Positions 27,561-37,647 of a stretch of 64,000 nt of DNA are shown here, piece after piece (positions within the stretch are counted from its first letter, which is position 1; every line of letters begins with the position of its first letter). The notes under the pieces are model-generated. The model had not been told where the DNA came from and ran no database searches. It saw nothing but the letters and a program-made list of their open reading frames with translations. Both the position numbers and the translations under genes were made by a program. The DNA is from an uncultured Roseobacter sp. (GTDB lineage Bacteria; Pseudomonadota; Alphaproteobacteria; Rhodobacterales; Rhodobacteraceae): NCBI RefSeq assembly GCF_947488185.1, contig NZ_CANKYM010000001.1, positions 186,001-250,000 on the forward strand, written 5' to 3'.

Positions 27561-28499
27561 ATGTCAAAACTTACAACCACCCATCCTGCCTCCAAGCGTA
27601 TGAAACATGCATCCTCCCGCCCCGCCCAAACCAGTGGCAAAGCCAGCCCTGCACTGGGCGCGCTGCAGGCAAAGGCGGATGACAGCGCCGCTGTGACACA
27701 GCTGCGGCAGGTGCAGTCGCGGGCCAGCACCGTTGTGCAACGCGAAGTTGATACCTCCTCCAGTCCGTTCCTGCCCGACTACGGCCAGAACGAGACGCCT
27801 GCGTGGGACACCACCTCGAGCGTCCCGGAGTGGGCCGCGGAGGACTACAAGGAAGAGTCCAAGGTCAAGCTCATCGCCAGCGTCAAGGACGGCCTGATCG
27901 GTAGCATTTACTTCGCAAACGGGCGGATCCGAACGACCCACGGCCATGGGCCGGAATTGAGCAAACATGACCCGAAGAAGACCACGACGCACCAATTCAA
28001 CATCGACATAAAGGTTGCGTATAAACTGTTCAGTGACAGAAACAGGGGTCTGTTCAAACTGCTCTATGACGCGACAGACCCCAAAAAAGGCGAAAAGGAA
28101 AGGCGCGAAGAGGCATCAGATCAATACCGCCGCACCCGCAAATTATGGCTTTCGAACTATTTGATCAATACACCTGTCGACAAGCTTCCTGACTGGGTCA
28201 CCCCGGTCCCGAGCCACGAAAGCGCCTTTGACACCGAGGCTGCTGATCCTCCCGACAACCTGACCCTCTTCGAGGTTTTCAAGAGAGTGAGCAATGGAAA
28301 GGTGCAGGGATGGCATCCGTCCCGGGGCATTGCTGCGAAATTCGAGACCAACAAGCAGGTGGTCTCCGTCCTCAAAGCCGCTATCCTGCATATTCACGGC
28401 GTGACCGACACAAACGAGCGCAACACCAAGTTCTACAACTTTATCAAAAAGCGCCTACCTGACTTTGCAAAACAGATCAGAAGGCCTGATCAAGTCTAG
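27561..28499 (+). CDS. Protein with eCIS-cargo-like N-terminal motif, unknown C-terminal domain
   Basis: 312 aa, no family I can name. Residues 1-70 are Ser/Thr/Pro/Lys-rich and look disordered. Within them residues 32-61 read ALQAKADDS-AVTQLRQVQ-R, then VVQR, which closely matches the short motif (Q-KAD-S--V-QL---Q..., VVQR) that recurs in proteins of extracellular contractile injection system loci, often next to DUF4157. Residues 90-312 form a charged, soluble alpha/beta-looking region with HGHGPE and HQFNIDIKVAYKLF and no membrane segment. ATG at 27561 has AAGGGA upstream. The gene faces opposite to the ribosomal genes between adk and rpsM, and no eCIS structural gene is in the window. Function is unknown; a cargo or toxin role is inference. 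Confidence 0.75.
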   Translation: MSKLTTTHPASKRMKHASSRPAQTSGKASPALGALQAKADDSAAVTQLRQVQSRASTVVQREVDTSSSPFLPDYGQNETPAWDTTSSVPEWAAEDYKEESKVKLIASVKDGLIGSIYFANGRIRTTHGHGPELSKHDPKKTTTHQFNIDIKVAYKLFSDRNRGLFKLLYDATDPKKGEKERREEASDQYRRTRKLWLSNYLINTPVDKLPDWVTPVPSHESAFDTEAADPPDNLTLFEVFKRVSNGKVQGWHPSRGIAAKFETNKQVVSVLKAAILHIHGVTDTNERNTKFYNFIKKRLPDFAKQIRRPDQV

Positions 28500-28528
28500 C
28501 ACGACGAAGTGCCAGTCGCCCCGGTTCG

Positions 28529-29172
28529 TCAGGATGCGTCGAGCGCCGCGCCGATTTCGCCCTGGACGGCATCAATGCTGCCCAGCCCATCCACGCGCGA
28601 GAGCATGTCCTTGGCGTAGTAGTAGCCAATCAGCGGCGAGGTTTGCTTGTAGTATTCCATCAGGCGGGTCTTGAGGCTTTCCTCATTGTCATCCGCGCGG
28701 CGTTTGAACTCGGTGCCCCCGCAATTGGTGCATTTGCCATCCGCCGGGATCGGTTTGGTGTTGTCGTTATAGACCTCACCGCACATCGCGCAGGTCGAGC
28801 GCGCAACGATCCGCGCAACCAGTGCGGCATCATCAACCCGCATCTCGATCACCGCGTCGAGGGTTTCATTCTGGCTCTCCAACAGGTCGCCCAGGGCATC
28901 CGCCTGCGCCAGCGTGCGCGGGAAGCCATCAAAGATAAATCCGCTGGCTTTGACGGTCTGCAGCTTTTCCTTGATCAACCCGATCACGATCTCATCGGTC
29001 ACAAGCGCGCCGCGGGCCATCACGTCCGCAACGATGTTACCCATTTCCGTGCCGCTGTCTTTGGCCTCGCGCAGCATATCACCGGTGCTGAGCTGCACCA
29101 TGTCACGTGTTTCTACAAGGTGACGCGCCTGCGTGCCCTTACCAGCCCCGGGAGGCCCCAGTAGGATAATGT

Positions 29173-29176
<4 letters not shown>
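28529..29176 (-). CDS. adk: Adenylate kinase
   Basis: 215 aa. P-loop [16 protein letters not shown], and a long LID domain with a zinc site CAMC...CTNC, so this is the zinc-binding form. Interconverts AMP + ATP and 2 ADP. Start overlaps the secY stop by 4 nt. It lies at the end of a rplO-secY-adk unit. Confidence 0.97.
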
Positions 29177-30540
<1,364 letters not shown>

Positions 30541-30661
30541 GAACGGGCTCTCTTTTGATACGGACACGCCGCCCGAGCCGTTTTCCGGCGGGCGGCGTTC
30601 GGGAAAACTTGAAAGACTATGTAAGCGGCGATGACGCCGCCCACAAGCCTGAACTAGGCCC

Positions 30662-31144
30662 TCAGGCCTCTGACGTTTCCGCGACCGGCGCCGCCACGGT
30701 CAGTGACCCGCCGGCTTTTTCCACCGCTTCGATGGCGGATTTGGACGCGCCTGTGACCGTCAGGTCCAGCTTTGCCGTCACATCACCCTTGGCCAGAACA
30801 CGGATGCCATCGCGCTTGCGACGGATCAGGCCGGACTCAATCAGAACGTCTTCGGTGATCGCTTTCTTGGCGTCAATTTTCTTGGCGTCGATGAATTTCT
30901 GGATCAGACCGAGGTTCACGACGGCATACTGCTTGCGGTTCGGCTTGTTGAAGCCACGCTTCGGCAGGCGTTGGTAGAGCGGCATCTGCCCGCCTTCATA
31001 CCCGTTGATCGCCACGCCTGAGCGGGATTTCTGACCTTTGATACCCCGGCCACCCATTTTACCGGTGCCGGAACCCGGGCCACGACCTACGCGCTTGCGT
31101 TTCTTGGTGGCGCCTGCGTTGTCAGACAGTTCATTCAGTTTCAT
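30662..31144 (-). CDS. rplO: Large ribosomal subunit protein uL15
   Basis: 160 aa. [22 protein letters not shown] start and the RRGFNKPNR region are typical. Start at ATG 31144; the longer frame to 31198 is not conserved. Normally preceded by rpmD, but here 1 kb of foreign sequence (a UDG-like gene and palindromes) separates them and rplO has its own promoter. Confidence 0.97.
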   Translation of the reverse strand: MKLNELSDNAGATKKRKRVGRGPGSGTGKMGGRGIKGQKSRSGVAINGYEGGQMPLYQRLPKRGFNKPNRKQYAVVNLGLIQKFIDAKKIDAKKAITEDVLIESGLIRRKRDGIRVLAKGDVTAKLDLTVTGASKSAIEAVEKAGGSLTVAAPVAETSEA

Positions 31145-31236
31145 TGTCGCTTCTCCTTTGGCCGGATGTACCCCCCAGCGACGGGAGCGGGCAAACACGG
31201 CGTTTCGATTCTGTCACCTCATCAGGTGATCGTCGG

Positions 31237-31265
31237 CATATAGACGGGGTTGAGGGATGGATCAA
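31237..31265 (-). promoter_or_regulatory. Promoter of rplO-secY-adk
   Basis: Minus strand: TTGATC (31260-31265), 17 bp, TATATG (31237-31242), about 93 nt from -10 to the rplO ATG. Located between the palindromic terminator and the gene, as a re-start promoter after the insertion. Confidence 0.65.
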
Positions 31266-31288
31266 GGGTCCGTTTAAGCACATTGAAA

Positions 31289-31411
31289 GGGCAGCGCCCG
31301 ACCGAGGGGCGAAGGCCGTCTTGCAAAAGGTCCGCCGGACCTTTTGAGGCCGCAGCGGGGTTTACCCCCGGGTGCGAAGCGCCCGCCCATGGGGGCGGTC
31401 GGGCGATGCCC
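31289..31411. repeat. REP-like long inverted repeat
   Basis: GGGCAGCGCCCGACC (31289-31303) is the reverse complement, with one mismatch, of GGTCGGGCGATGCCC (31397-31411). The two arms enclose the 23-nt palindrome. A related sequence with the same CGGGCGCTGCC core lies at 36758-36790, at another insertion point of the cluster. Probably a non-coding repeat family of this genome. Confidence 0.6.
31324..31346. terminator. Perfect 23-nt palindrome, bidirectional terminator
   Basis: CAAAAGGTCCG, one unpaired centre base, then its exact reverse complement. The A-run on one arm and the T-run on the other make it terminator-like on both strands. It sits downstream of the UDG-like gene and upstream of the rplO promoter. 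Confidence 0.6.
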
Positions 31412-31450
31412 GCGATCGGGGATCACGGTTAGTATTGCAGTCCTCTTAAC

Positions 31451-32101
31451 TTACCAGTTTTCGAATAGTCTCTTCAAAGGCGCTTGACACTCACGACGAG
31501 TAATCACCGGGAAACGGGACAAGTGCGGCAAGCCAATAATCCTGCCGGATTGAAATTCCGCTCTGGTAGCTTTTACAGCGCCCCAGCCAATGTCGACCGC
31601 AATCTCGTTTTCTGCTTGCAGTAGCCGAGCCAGTTCAACGGTCACAGTTTTTCCCATGCAAATGACAAGCGATGGTTTCACACGACCCAAAACCTTGGAC
31701 CAAAGTGATCGACCAAATTGCAACGAGAACTCCCTGTCCCGCAAATCGGACCACGACGGCGACCGAAACGGTACTAGGTTTCCAGCGAGCACATCTTCGG
31801 GGCACACATCTAGTTGTTCAAACAGGCGCAAAACTTGCACTTGAAGCCGGCTTTGCCCTGCTGGCCAACCCGCCCACTCCTCGTCGCGGAAAGCGCTACC
31901 TTGAGCCATTGCAAATTCAGCATGGTCACGTGGCACCTCTGATCCCCCGGGATTCAGCCCAATAAAAGCGATATCGGCCTTGTTAAGTACGGAAACAGGA
32001 CTGGATAGAAAGCGCCATCCGAGCGTGTTTTCGGTCTTTTGATACGCCTCTTCTATTCTTGCGCTCATGCGTTGTGCTTCAAGTTTAAGGTTTTGCCCCA
32101 T
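31451..32101 (-). CDS. Uracil-DNA glycosylase-like superfamily protein
   Basis: 216 aa. The fold family is suggested by motif I-like FIGLNPGGSEV (about residues 47-57), the GNLVPFRSPSW segment, the hydrophobic strand PSLVICMGK and the C-terminal GLPHLSRF, which corresponds to the UDG HPS/H-S motif with a catalytic-loop His. DNA repair activity is plausible but unproven. ATG at 32101 or at 32068 (MSARIEEAY); neither has a strong ribosome site. The gene is visibly less GC-rich than the ribosomal genes and splits rpmD from rplO, bounded by terminators on both sides, which suggests acquisition. Confidence 0.75.
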   Translation of the reverse strand: MGQNLKLEAQRMSARIEEAYQKTENTLGWRFLSSPVSVLNKADIAFIGLNPGGSEVPRDHAEFAMAQGSAFRDEEWAGWPAGQSRLQVQVLRLFEQLDVCPEDVLAGNLVPFRSPSWSDLRDREFSLQFGRSLWSKVLGRVKPSLVICMGKTVTVELARLLQAENEIAVDIGWGAVKATRAEFQSGRIIGLPHLSRFPVITRRECQAPLKRLFENW

Positions 32102-32138
32102 CGCTTCAATTCATCGCTAATAGCCAGCTCAAGCAACC

Positions 32139-32173
32139 AAAAAAAGCCCCGCAGTTTCCTGCGGGGCTTTTTC
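32139..32173 (-). terminator. Terminator after rpmD
   Basis: GCCCCGCAG pairs with CTGCGGGGC around TTTC; A-runs and T-runs flank both sides, so it can stop transcription in either direction. It lies about 25 nt after the rpmD stop and ends the rpmC-rpmD unit. Confidence 0.85.
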
Positions 32174-32195
32174 AATCTCAATTCTCAAAAAGGGC

Positions 32196-32384
32196 TTAGC
32201 CTTTTTCTTCCACAATCTCGACCATGTGGCTGATCGAGTTGATCATGCCGCGCACGGAAGGCGTGTCTTCCAGCTCGCGGGTCTTGTGCATTTTGTTCAG
32301 GCCCAGGCCGATCAGCGTTGCGCGCTGTTTGGCGGGGCGGCGGATCGGGGAACCGATCTGTTTCACAACGATTGTCTTGGCCAT
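32196..32384 (-). CDS. rpmD: Large ribosomal subunit protein uL30
   Basis: 62 aa. [16 protein letters not shown] start, [16 protein letters not shown] motif. The ATG at 32384 has GAGGAGG 7 nt upstream, which decides the start over the ATG at 32390 that would abut the same Shine-Dalgarno. The rpsE stop is 2 nt before it. Confidence 0.96.
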   Translation of the reverse strand: MAKTIVVKQIGSPIRRPAKQRATLIGLGLNKMHKTRELEDTPSVRGMINSISHMVEIVEEKG

Positions 32385-32386
32385 GC

Positions 32387-32965
32387 TCATGCCTCCTCAG
32401 CCACTTGCGCGGATGTGTCCACGGCGTCTTCACGCTTGGGCAGAATGTCAGCCACTTTCTTGCCGCGACGCTGCGCGACCGACCTTGGGGACGACTCTTT
32501 GCGCAGACCGTCCATGGTGGCGCGGATCATGTTGTAGGGGTTCTGCGAGCCGATGGACTTGGAAACCACGTCCTTCACGCCCAGCATCTCAAACACAGCG
32601 CGCATCGGACCACCGGCGATGATCCCGGTTCCTTCAGGCGCTGTGCGCATGACCACTTTACCGGCGCCGTGACGGCCTTCCATATCGTGGTGCAGCGTCC
32701 GACCTTCGCGCAGCTGCACGCGGATCATCTGACGCTTGGCTTGCTCAGTGGCTTTGCGAATAGCCTCAGGGACCTCTTTCGCCTTACCTTTGCCAAAGCC
32801 CACACGGCCCTTCTGGTCACCCACAACCACGAGGGCTGCGAAGCCAAAGCGCTTACCGCCTTTGACGGTTTTGGACACGCGGTTGATGGCGACCAGACGG
32901 TCGGCAAATTCCGGTGCTTCGTCACGATCACGGCCTCTGCCGCGTCGGTTGTCACGTTCTGCCAT
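32387..32965 (-). CDS. rpsE: Small ribosomal subunit protein uS5
   Basis: 192 aa. Conserved [29 protein letters not shown] and [21 protein letters not shown] segments. ATG at 32965 chosen over 32974 because an AAGGA sits about 9 nt before the former and touches the latter. N terminus has an Arg/Asp-rich stretch. Preceded by a 165-bp gap holding a large inverted repeat. Confidence 0.96.
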   Translation of the reverse strand: MAERDNRRGRGRDRDEAPEFADRLVAINRVSKTVKGGKRFGFAALVVVGDQKGRVGFGKGKAKEVPEAIRKATEQAKRQMIRVQLREGRTLHHDMEGRHGAGKVVMRTAPEGTGIIAGGPMRAVFEMLGVKDVVSKSIGSQNPYNMIRATMDGLRKESSPRSVAQRRGKKVADILPKREDAVDTSAQVAEEA

Positions 32966-33078
32966 AGAGAACATCCTTCAATATCTGGGCAAGCGCCCGT
33001 TTGTCTCAACCCAAGTGAGCGCAATGCCCCCGGATCATCGAGGCGGCCACCACAGCCGCCTGCGCTTTCTCAAACAAC

Positions 33079-33132
33079 GGTGGCCTAAAGCCCACCTTAC
33101 CCGCATGCAGGTAGGGTGGGCCTTGGGCCACC
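33079..33132. repeat. Inverted pair of the GGTGGCC/GCCCACC repeat (large hairpin) between rplR and rpsE
   Basis: Arm 1 (33079-33101) and arm 2 (33110-33132) are near-perfect reverse complements with an 8-nt loop, giving a stem of about 23 bp in the rplR-rpsE intergenic mRNA. Each arm is a near copy of the element at 14400-14423. May act as a terminator/attenuator or as an mRNA processing or stability element inside the spc unit. Confidence 0.7.
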
Positions 33133-33137
33133 GTACC

Positions 33138-33497
33138 TTAGATTTTCAGACCGCCTTCGCGGGCAGCGTCGGCCACGGCCTTGACCTTCCCGTGAAAGAG
33201 GAAACCGCCGCGGTCGAAGTAAGCCTCTTCCACACCGGCTTTCTTGGCGCGTTCGGCAATCGCCGCACCCACCTTGGTGGCTGCTTCGATATTGTTCTTG
33301 CCAACCACACCCAGCGCCTTTTCCAGCGTCGAGGCGGAGGCAAGCGTTTTGCCGGCCACGTCGTCGATCAGCTGCACGCTGATGTTCTTGCTGGAGCGGT
33401 GCACAGAGAGGCGCACGCGCCCCGCGTTCACCTTGCGCAGTTTGTTCCGAACGCGCAGGCGGCGCTTCAAGAACAGGTCTCTTTTGCTGTTTGCCAT
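33138..33497 (-). CDS. rplR: Large ribosomal subunit protein uL18
   Basis: 119 aa. [18 protein letters not shown] and the C-terminal [26 protein letters not shown] are diagnostic. Binds 5S rRNA. 11 nt after rplF. Confidence 0.97.
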   Translation of the reverse strand: MANSKRDLFLKRRLRVRNKLRKVNAGRVRLSVHRSSKNISVQLIDDVAGKTLASASTLEKALGVVGKNNIEAATKVGAAIAERAKKAGVEEAYFDRGGFLFHGKVKAVADAAREGGLKI

Positions 33498-33508
33498 TGT
33501 CTGCGTCC

Positions 33509-34042
33509 TTACTTCTTCTTGCCTTCTTTGCGGAAGACGAACTCGCCCTTGTAGCGGATGCCTTTGCCCTTGTAGGGCTCCGGCTTACGCCAAGCGCGGA
33601 TGTTCGCGGCAACCTGACCAACAAGCTGTTCGTCAATGCCTTCCACCACAATCTCGGTCTGTTTCGGAGCCGTCACGGTCACCCCTTCAGGTGCCGTGTA
33701 ATCCACGTCGTGGCTGAGGCCGAGGTTCAGCTTCAGGGTGTTGCCCTGCATGCTGGCCCGATAGCCCACACCCTGGATTTCCAGCTCTTTCTTGAATCCG
33801 TCGGTGACGCCGGTGACAAGGTTTGCAACCATCGTGCGGGACATGCCCCACTGCTGCCGCGCGCGCTTGGATTTGCCGCGTGGTTCGATATTGATCACAT
33901 TGTCCTCAACCTTCAGGGTCACGTCATCCGTGGCCTTGAAGGACCGGGTCCCCTTCGGGCCCTTCACTTCGATGGTCTGACCGCTCACGGAGGCGGATAC
34001 ACCGCTGGGCAGGTCGACCGGTTTTTTACCAATACGAGACAT
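33509..34042 (-). CDS. rplF: Large ribosomal subunit protein uL6
   Basis: 177 aa, [15 protein letters not shown] start at ATG 34042, C-terminal [11 protein letters not shown] motif. The frame upstream to 34087 overlaps rpsH and is not conserved. 10 nt after rpsH. Confidence 0.97.
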   Translation of the reverse strand: MSRIGKKPVDLPSGVSASVSGQTIEVKGPKGTRSFKATDDVTLKVEDNVINIEPRGKSKRARQQWGMSRTMVANLVTGVTDGFKKELEIQGVGYRASMQGNTLKLNLGLSHDVDYTAPEGVTVTAPKQTEIVVEGIDEQLVGQVAANIRAWRKPEPYKGKGIRYKGEFVFRKEGKKK

Positions 34043-34052
34043 GAGCCGCTCC

Positions 34053-34445
34053 TTAGAAGACGGTGCAGAGCACTTCGCCACCAACATTGGCGCTGCGTGC
34101 TGCTTGGTCCGACATCACACCCTTGGGGGTGGAGACAATCGACACGCCCAGGCCCTGACGGACAACGGGGATGTCATTGACGCCCATGTAAACGCGACGG
34201 CCGGGCTTGGAGACCCGCTTGAGCTCGCGAATGACAGGTTCGCCTTCGTAGTACTTGAGGCTGATCTCGATGGCCGGGTGGCCGTCGGCACCGGTGGTTT
34301 TCTCATAGCCACGGATGTAGCCCTCGTCCGCCAGCACATCCAGCACCCAGGCCCGCAGCTTGGAAGCGGGCGTGTGGACTGTGGATTTACCGCGCATCGA
34401 GGAGTTACGGATGCGTGTCAGCATATCTGCGATAGGATCGTTCAT
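34053..34445 (-). CDS. rpsH: Small ribosomal subunit protein uS8
   Basis: 130 aa. [15 protein letters not shown] start and [24 protein letters not shown] end. In other bacteria uS8 represses the spc operon by binding its mRNA; no such site was searched for here. Confidence 0.97.
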   Translation of the reverse strand: MNDPIADMLTRIRNSSMRGKSTVHTPASKLRAWVLDVLADEGYIRGYEKTTGADGHPAIEISLKYYEGEPVIRELKRVSKPGRRVYMGVNDIPVVRQGLGVSIVSTPKGVMSDQAARSANVGGEVLCTVF

Positions 34446-34457
34446 CTGATGCGCTCC

Positions 34458-34763
34458 TTACCAGCTCGACTTGACCATGCCGGGGATCTGGCCGTTCGAG
34501 CCAAGGTCCCGCAGCGCGATCCGCGAAATTTTCAGTTTGCGATAGTAAGCGTGTGGACGACCGGTCAACTGGCAGCGGTTGTGCAGACGCACGGCGCTGG
34601 AGTTGCGCGGCAGTTTCGCCAGCTTCAGGGAGGCGCGGAAACGCTCTTCCATCGGCTTTTCCTGGTCGTTCACGATTGCTTTGAGTTCAGCGCGCTTGGC
34701 AGCGTATTTCTTCACCAGAGCTTCGCGCTTCTTCTCGCGTTCGATCATAGATTTCTTAGCCAT
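34458..34763 (-). CDS. rpsN: Small ribosomal subunit protein uS14 (zinc-independent form)
   Basis: 101 aa, the long C-minus type without CxxC zinc pairs; ends in [14 protein letters not shown]. Zinc-free uS14 fits a lineage that spares zinc, of note because a zinc island lies in the same cluster. Confidence 0.96.
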   Translation of the reverse strand: MAKKSMIEREKKREALVKKYAAKRAELKAIVNDQEKPMEERFRASLKLAKLPRNSSAVRLHNRCQLTGRPHAYYRKLKISRIALRDLGSNGQIPGMVKSSW

Positions 34764-34779
34764 ATCTATTCCCTCCCGA

Positions 34780-35343
34780 TCAGCTGTTGAAAGGCATGTT
34801 GAAAGCTTTCAACAGGCTCTTTGCTTCAGCATCGGTTTGCGCCGTTGTGGCGATCACAATGTCCATTCCCCAGTTCTCATCGATCTTGTCGAAGTTGATC
34901 TCCGGGAACACCAGATGCTCTTTGAGGCCCATGGCATAGTTGCCACGTCCGTCAAAGCTTTTGCCTGAAACGCCGCGGAAGTCGCGGATGCGGGGCATTG
35001 CAATGGTGATCAGACGATCGAGGAATTCATACATGCGGTCGCCGCGCAGGGTCACTTTCGCACCCATCGGCATGTCTTCCCGCACACGGAAACCCGCGAT
35101 GGATTTTTTCGCCGTGGTGGTCAGCGCCTTCTGGCCCGCGATCAGCGTCAGATCTTCAACCGCCGACTTGGCCTTCTTGCTGTCACGAACGGCCTCGGCA
35201 CCGCAGCCGATGTTCAGAACGATCTTGTCCAGACTCGGGATCTGCATGTCGTTCTTGTAGCCGAACTCTTCCTTCATCGCCGCGCGGATGGTGTCCTTGT
35301 ACACGGCCTTCAGACGCGGGGTGTAGGTTGCACTATCAAGCAT
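34780..35343 (-). CDS. rplE: Large ribosomal subunit protein uL5
   Basis: 187 aa. [33 protein letters not shown] and the C-terminal [20 protein letters not shown] motifs. Binds 5S rRNA. Overlaps the rplX stop by 8 nt. Confidence 0.97.
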   Translation of the reverse strand: MLDSATYTPRLKAVYKDTIRAAMKEEFGYKNDMQIPSLDKIVLNIGCGAEAVRDSKKAKSAVEDLTLIAGQKALTTTAKKSIAGFRVREDMPMGAKVTLRGDRMYEFLDRLITIAMPRIRDFRGVSGKSFDGRGNYAMGLKEHLVFPEINFDKIDENWGMDIVIATTAQTDAEAKSLLKAFNMPFNS

Positions 35344-35647
35344 CGATCACGTCCCCTGTTGTCTTGGCGAAACGCACTTTCTTGTCGCCGTCCATCTTGA
35401 AGCCCACGCGGGTCGCTTTGCCTTTGGCATCGACGAACGCGAGGTTGCTGAGATCAATCGGCATCGCCTTGGGGATGCGACCGCCCTGGCTTTCCTGGGA
35501 CTGACGTGTGGCGCGGATGGCGATGTTGACGCCGTCCACGATGGCCTTGCCGGATTTCGGGTCCACAGACGTGATGCTGCCTGTCTTGCCCTTGTCCTTG
35601 CCGGCCAGCACGATGACCTTGTCACCTTTTTTCAACTTGGCAGCCAT
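35336..35647 (-). CDS. rplX: Large ribosomal subunit protein uL24
   Basis: 103 aa with the KOW motif [17 protein letters not shown] near the N terminus. Initiator of 50S assembly. 2 nt after rplN. Confidence 0.97.
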   Translation of the reverse strand: MAAKLKKGDKVIVLAGKDKGKTGSITSVDPKSGKAIVDGVNIAIRATRQSQESQGGRIPKAMPIDLSNLAFVDAKGKATRVGFKMDGDKKVRFAKTTGDVIDA

Positions 35648-35649
35648 GA

Positions 35650-36018
35650 TTACAGCACCTCCGGAGCGAGCGAGATGATTTTCATGAAGTTTTTCGCACG
35701 CAGCTCACGCACAACCGGGCCAAAGATACGTGTACCGATGGGCTCGTTGTTGTTGTTGAGGATGACAGCAGCGTTGCGATCAAAGCGGATCGCGGTGCCG
35801 TCTTCGCGGCGGACTTCCTTGGCGGTGCGAACGACAACGGCCTTGCGGACATCGCCTTTTTTCACACGACCGCGGGGGATGGCTTCCTTGACCGACACGA
35901 CAATGATGTCGCCGACGGACGCGTACTTACGCTTGGAACCACCCAGGACCTTGATGCACTGAACACGGCGCGCGCCGCTGTTGTCAGCAACATCCAGGTT
36001 GGTCTGCATCTGGATCAT
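35650..36018 (-). CDS. rplN: Large ribosomal subunit protein uL14
   Basis: 122 aa, [17 protein letters not shown] start and [24 protein letters not shown] end, full length. 71 nt after rpsQ. Confidence 0.98.
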
Positions 36019-36089
36019 TTGGTTTCTCCCGACCTTTGGGGGGCCGATGCGTGGCCATATCCCCAGGGTTTCGAATTAAGGGCGGTGCC

Positions 36090-36329
36090 TCAGGCCTCAG
36101 CGGCCTCCAGCACTTCCCAACGTTTGGTTTTCGACTTTGGTGCACATTCGATGATGCGGACGCTATCGCCCACCTTGAACGTGTTCTTCTCATCGTGCGC
36201 CCGGTATTTCTTGGACTTACGGATGGTTTTCTTCAGAACCGGGTGCGTAAAGCGGCGCTCGACGGACACGGTGACTGTTTGGGCGTTGGCATCAGAGGTC
36301 ACGACGCCGGACAAGATACGCTTTGGCAT
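36090..36329 (-). CDS. rpsQ: Small ribosomal subunit protein uS17
   Basis: 79 aa. [28 protein letters not shown] and [16 protein letters not shown]. 11 nt after rpmC. Confidence 0.97.
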   Translation of the reverse strand: MPKRILSGVVTSDANAQTVTVSVERRFTHPVLKKTIRKSKKYRAHDEKNTFKVGDSVRIIECAPKSKTKRWEVLEAAEA

Positions 36330-36340
36330 GGGTGCTCTCC

Positions 36341-36547
36341 TTACTCAGACGCGGCAGCAGAGGCTGCTTTTTGGTTCAAAACGGTCTTCACACGGGCCGC
36401 ATTGCGACGCGCGGTGCGCAGCTGCGCAGGGTTTTCCAGCTGGCCGGTGGCTTGCTGGAACCGCAGGTTGAACTGCTCTTTCTTCAGATTGGCCAGCTCT
36501 TCACGCAGCTGATCCGGGGTCTTGTCATGCAATTCCTTGGCGTCCAT
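36341..36547 (-). CDS. rpmC: Large ribosomal subunit protein uL29
   Basis: 68 aa starting [14 protein letters not shown] at ATG 36547 (AAAGGAA upstream). The frame extends in silico to 36655 but that part overlaps the promoter. First gene of a unit that should follow rplP directly; here rplP lies 2.4 kb away. Confidence 0.96.
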   Translation of the reverse strand: MDAKELHDKTPDQLREELANLKKEQFNLRFQQATGQLENPAQLRTARRNAARVKTVLNQKAASAAASE

Positions 36548-36626
36548 CGCCTTATTCCTTTCAACATCACGAGAAGGCCGCTTGAAAGCGTCACCCTGAT
36601 TCCCGTGGAGTTCATGATGAAGGGGC

Positions 36627-36655
36627 CGTATAGGCCCAACGGCCCTGCATCGCAA
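36627..36655 (-). promoter_or_regulatory. Promoter of the rpmC-rpmD unit
   Basis: Minus strand: TTGCGA (36650-36655), 17 bp, TATACG (36627-36632). It lies 80 bp upstream of the rpmC ATG and restarts the spc genes after the inserted block. Confidence 0.6.
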
Positions 36656-36757
36656 CCCCTTTTGACAAAGAACAAAACGTCTAACCCAATACCAACGCCT
36701 AGTCCTCCATTCACTCTACAATTGCACCCGTGCCTGAGTCGAGAGGTGGGTGCAAAT

Positions 36758-36790
36758 CGCCCTCCCAATGGCGGAGGCTCGGGCGCTGCC
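36758..36790. repeat. REP-like repeat, diverged single copy
   Basis: A 33-nt block aligns at roughly 80 percent with the right arm region around 31383-31410, including CGCCC-CCC-ATGG-GG-GG and the CGGGCG-TGCC core. Shared by two insertion points in the ribosomal cluster. Confidence 0.45.
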
Positions 36791-36901
36791 TTCGCAAAGC
36801 CAAGGCATGGCTTGATGCTTTAAGCTGACGTTCAGGAAACAAGATCCTGACAGCAGCAACGAGCCCATACCTGACGTGGGACAATCTGTTAGGGTGATCG
36901 A

Positions 36902-37390
36902 ATGATTGCGACCAATCATTACAAGTTTCGCAGAGCGACCTTGGAGGACCTTCCTGTGTTGAAGGCCTGGCGGTCGAACCCGCATGTTCTAGAGTGGTGG
37001 GATTCAGATGACCTTGATGATGAAAAGGACTTAGCTGATCCTCGGGTCGCTCGCTGGATCGTTTCATTCATCGAACGGCCCTTTGCGTTTATGCAAGACT
37101 ACACAGTGCACGGATGGAAAAGTCACCATTTTGCCAGTCTTCCAAAAGGATCGCGGGGAATCGATCAATACATCGGAGACCCCGAGATGGTCGGCATTGG
37201 ACATGGATCAGCGTTTATCGAAACAAGAATGCAGGCTCTCTTCGATGAGGGCGCACATGTGATCGCAACCGATCCTCACCCAGACAATGAACGTGCGATA
37301 GCCGTCTACAAAAAGCTGGGGTTCAAACCGTCTGGGCCACCTCAAGAAACCGAATGGGGTTTGATCTTGCCAATGCTGGCGAGGCGGTAA
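36902..37390 (+). CDS. GNAT acetyltransferase, AAC(6')-Ib-like
   Basis: 162 aa. The layout follows aminoglycoside 6'-N-acetyltransferase Ib: HVLEWW near residue 29, RGIDQYIGDPEMVGIGHGSAFI forming the acetyl-CoA pyrophosphate loop (about 93-115), and ATDPHPDNERAIAVYKKLGF near the C terminus. Family members acetylate aminoglycosides or other amines, and some relatives act in siderophore synthesis; drug resistance is therefore possible but not shown. AT-richer than the surrounding ribosomal genes, opposite strand, so probably acquired. A ribosomal substrate is another possibility given its location. Confidence 0.85.
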   Translation: MIATNHYKFRRATLEDLPVLKAWRSNPHVLEWWDSDDLDDEKDLADPRVARWIVSFIERPFAFMQDYTVHGWKSHHFASLPKGSRGIDQYIGDPEMVGIGHGSAFIETRMQALFDEGAHVIATDPHPDNERAIAVYKKLGFKPSGPPQETEWGLILPMLARR

Positions 37391-37647
37391 ACAGGACGCA
37401 CTCAACGGCAACAAAGTCCGATCAACCGCCATTTTTCCTAAATCTTTATCCACGGTACGCCGTCGTAATCTCGCAAATTCGTTCAAACACCTATGCGACC
37501 ACCAACGTAATACCGACATCGAATTTACCATATTCCCTTTGGAAAACGGTCCGAAGTTCCTGGCAGGATCCCAAGCCTGCTCCTCCTTTCCACACATGCC
37601 ACGTTAACCCTCTCGCCTCTCGCCACCTGCTCGGCTAAGACGGGATC

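Larger units (their letters stand above)
31145..31450. other. Intergenic region rplO / UDG-like gene
   Basis: 306 bp without a gene. It contains the rplO leader with a small hairpin (TCACCT-GATG-AGGTGA near 31214-31229), the rplO promoter (31237-31265), a 23-nt perfect palindrome (31324-31346), and a pair of long inverted repeats (31289-31305 and 31397-31411). Confidence 0.6.
36548..36901. other. Intergenic region rpmC / acetyltransferase gene
   Basis: 354 bp without a gene. It has an rpmC leader of about 75 nt, the rpmC promoter (36627-36655) and a relative of the 31289-31411 REP-like repeat (36758-36790). No convincing start signal for the plus-strand acetyltransferase was found. Confidence 0.5.
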
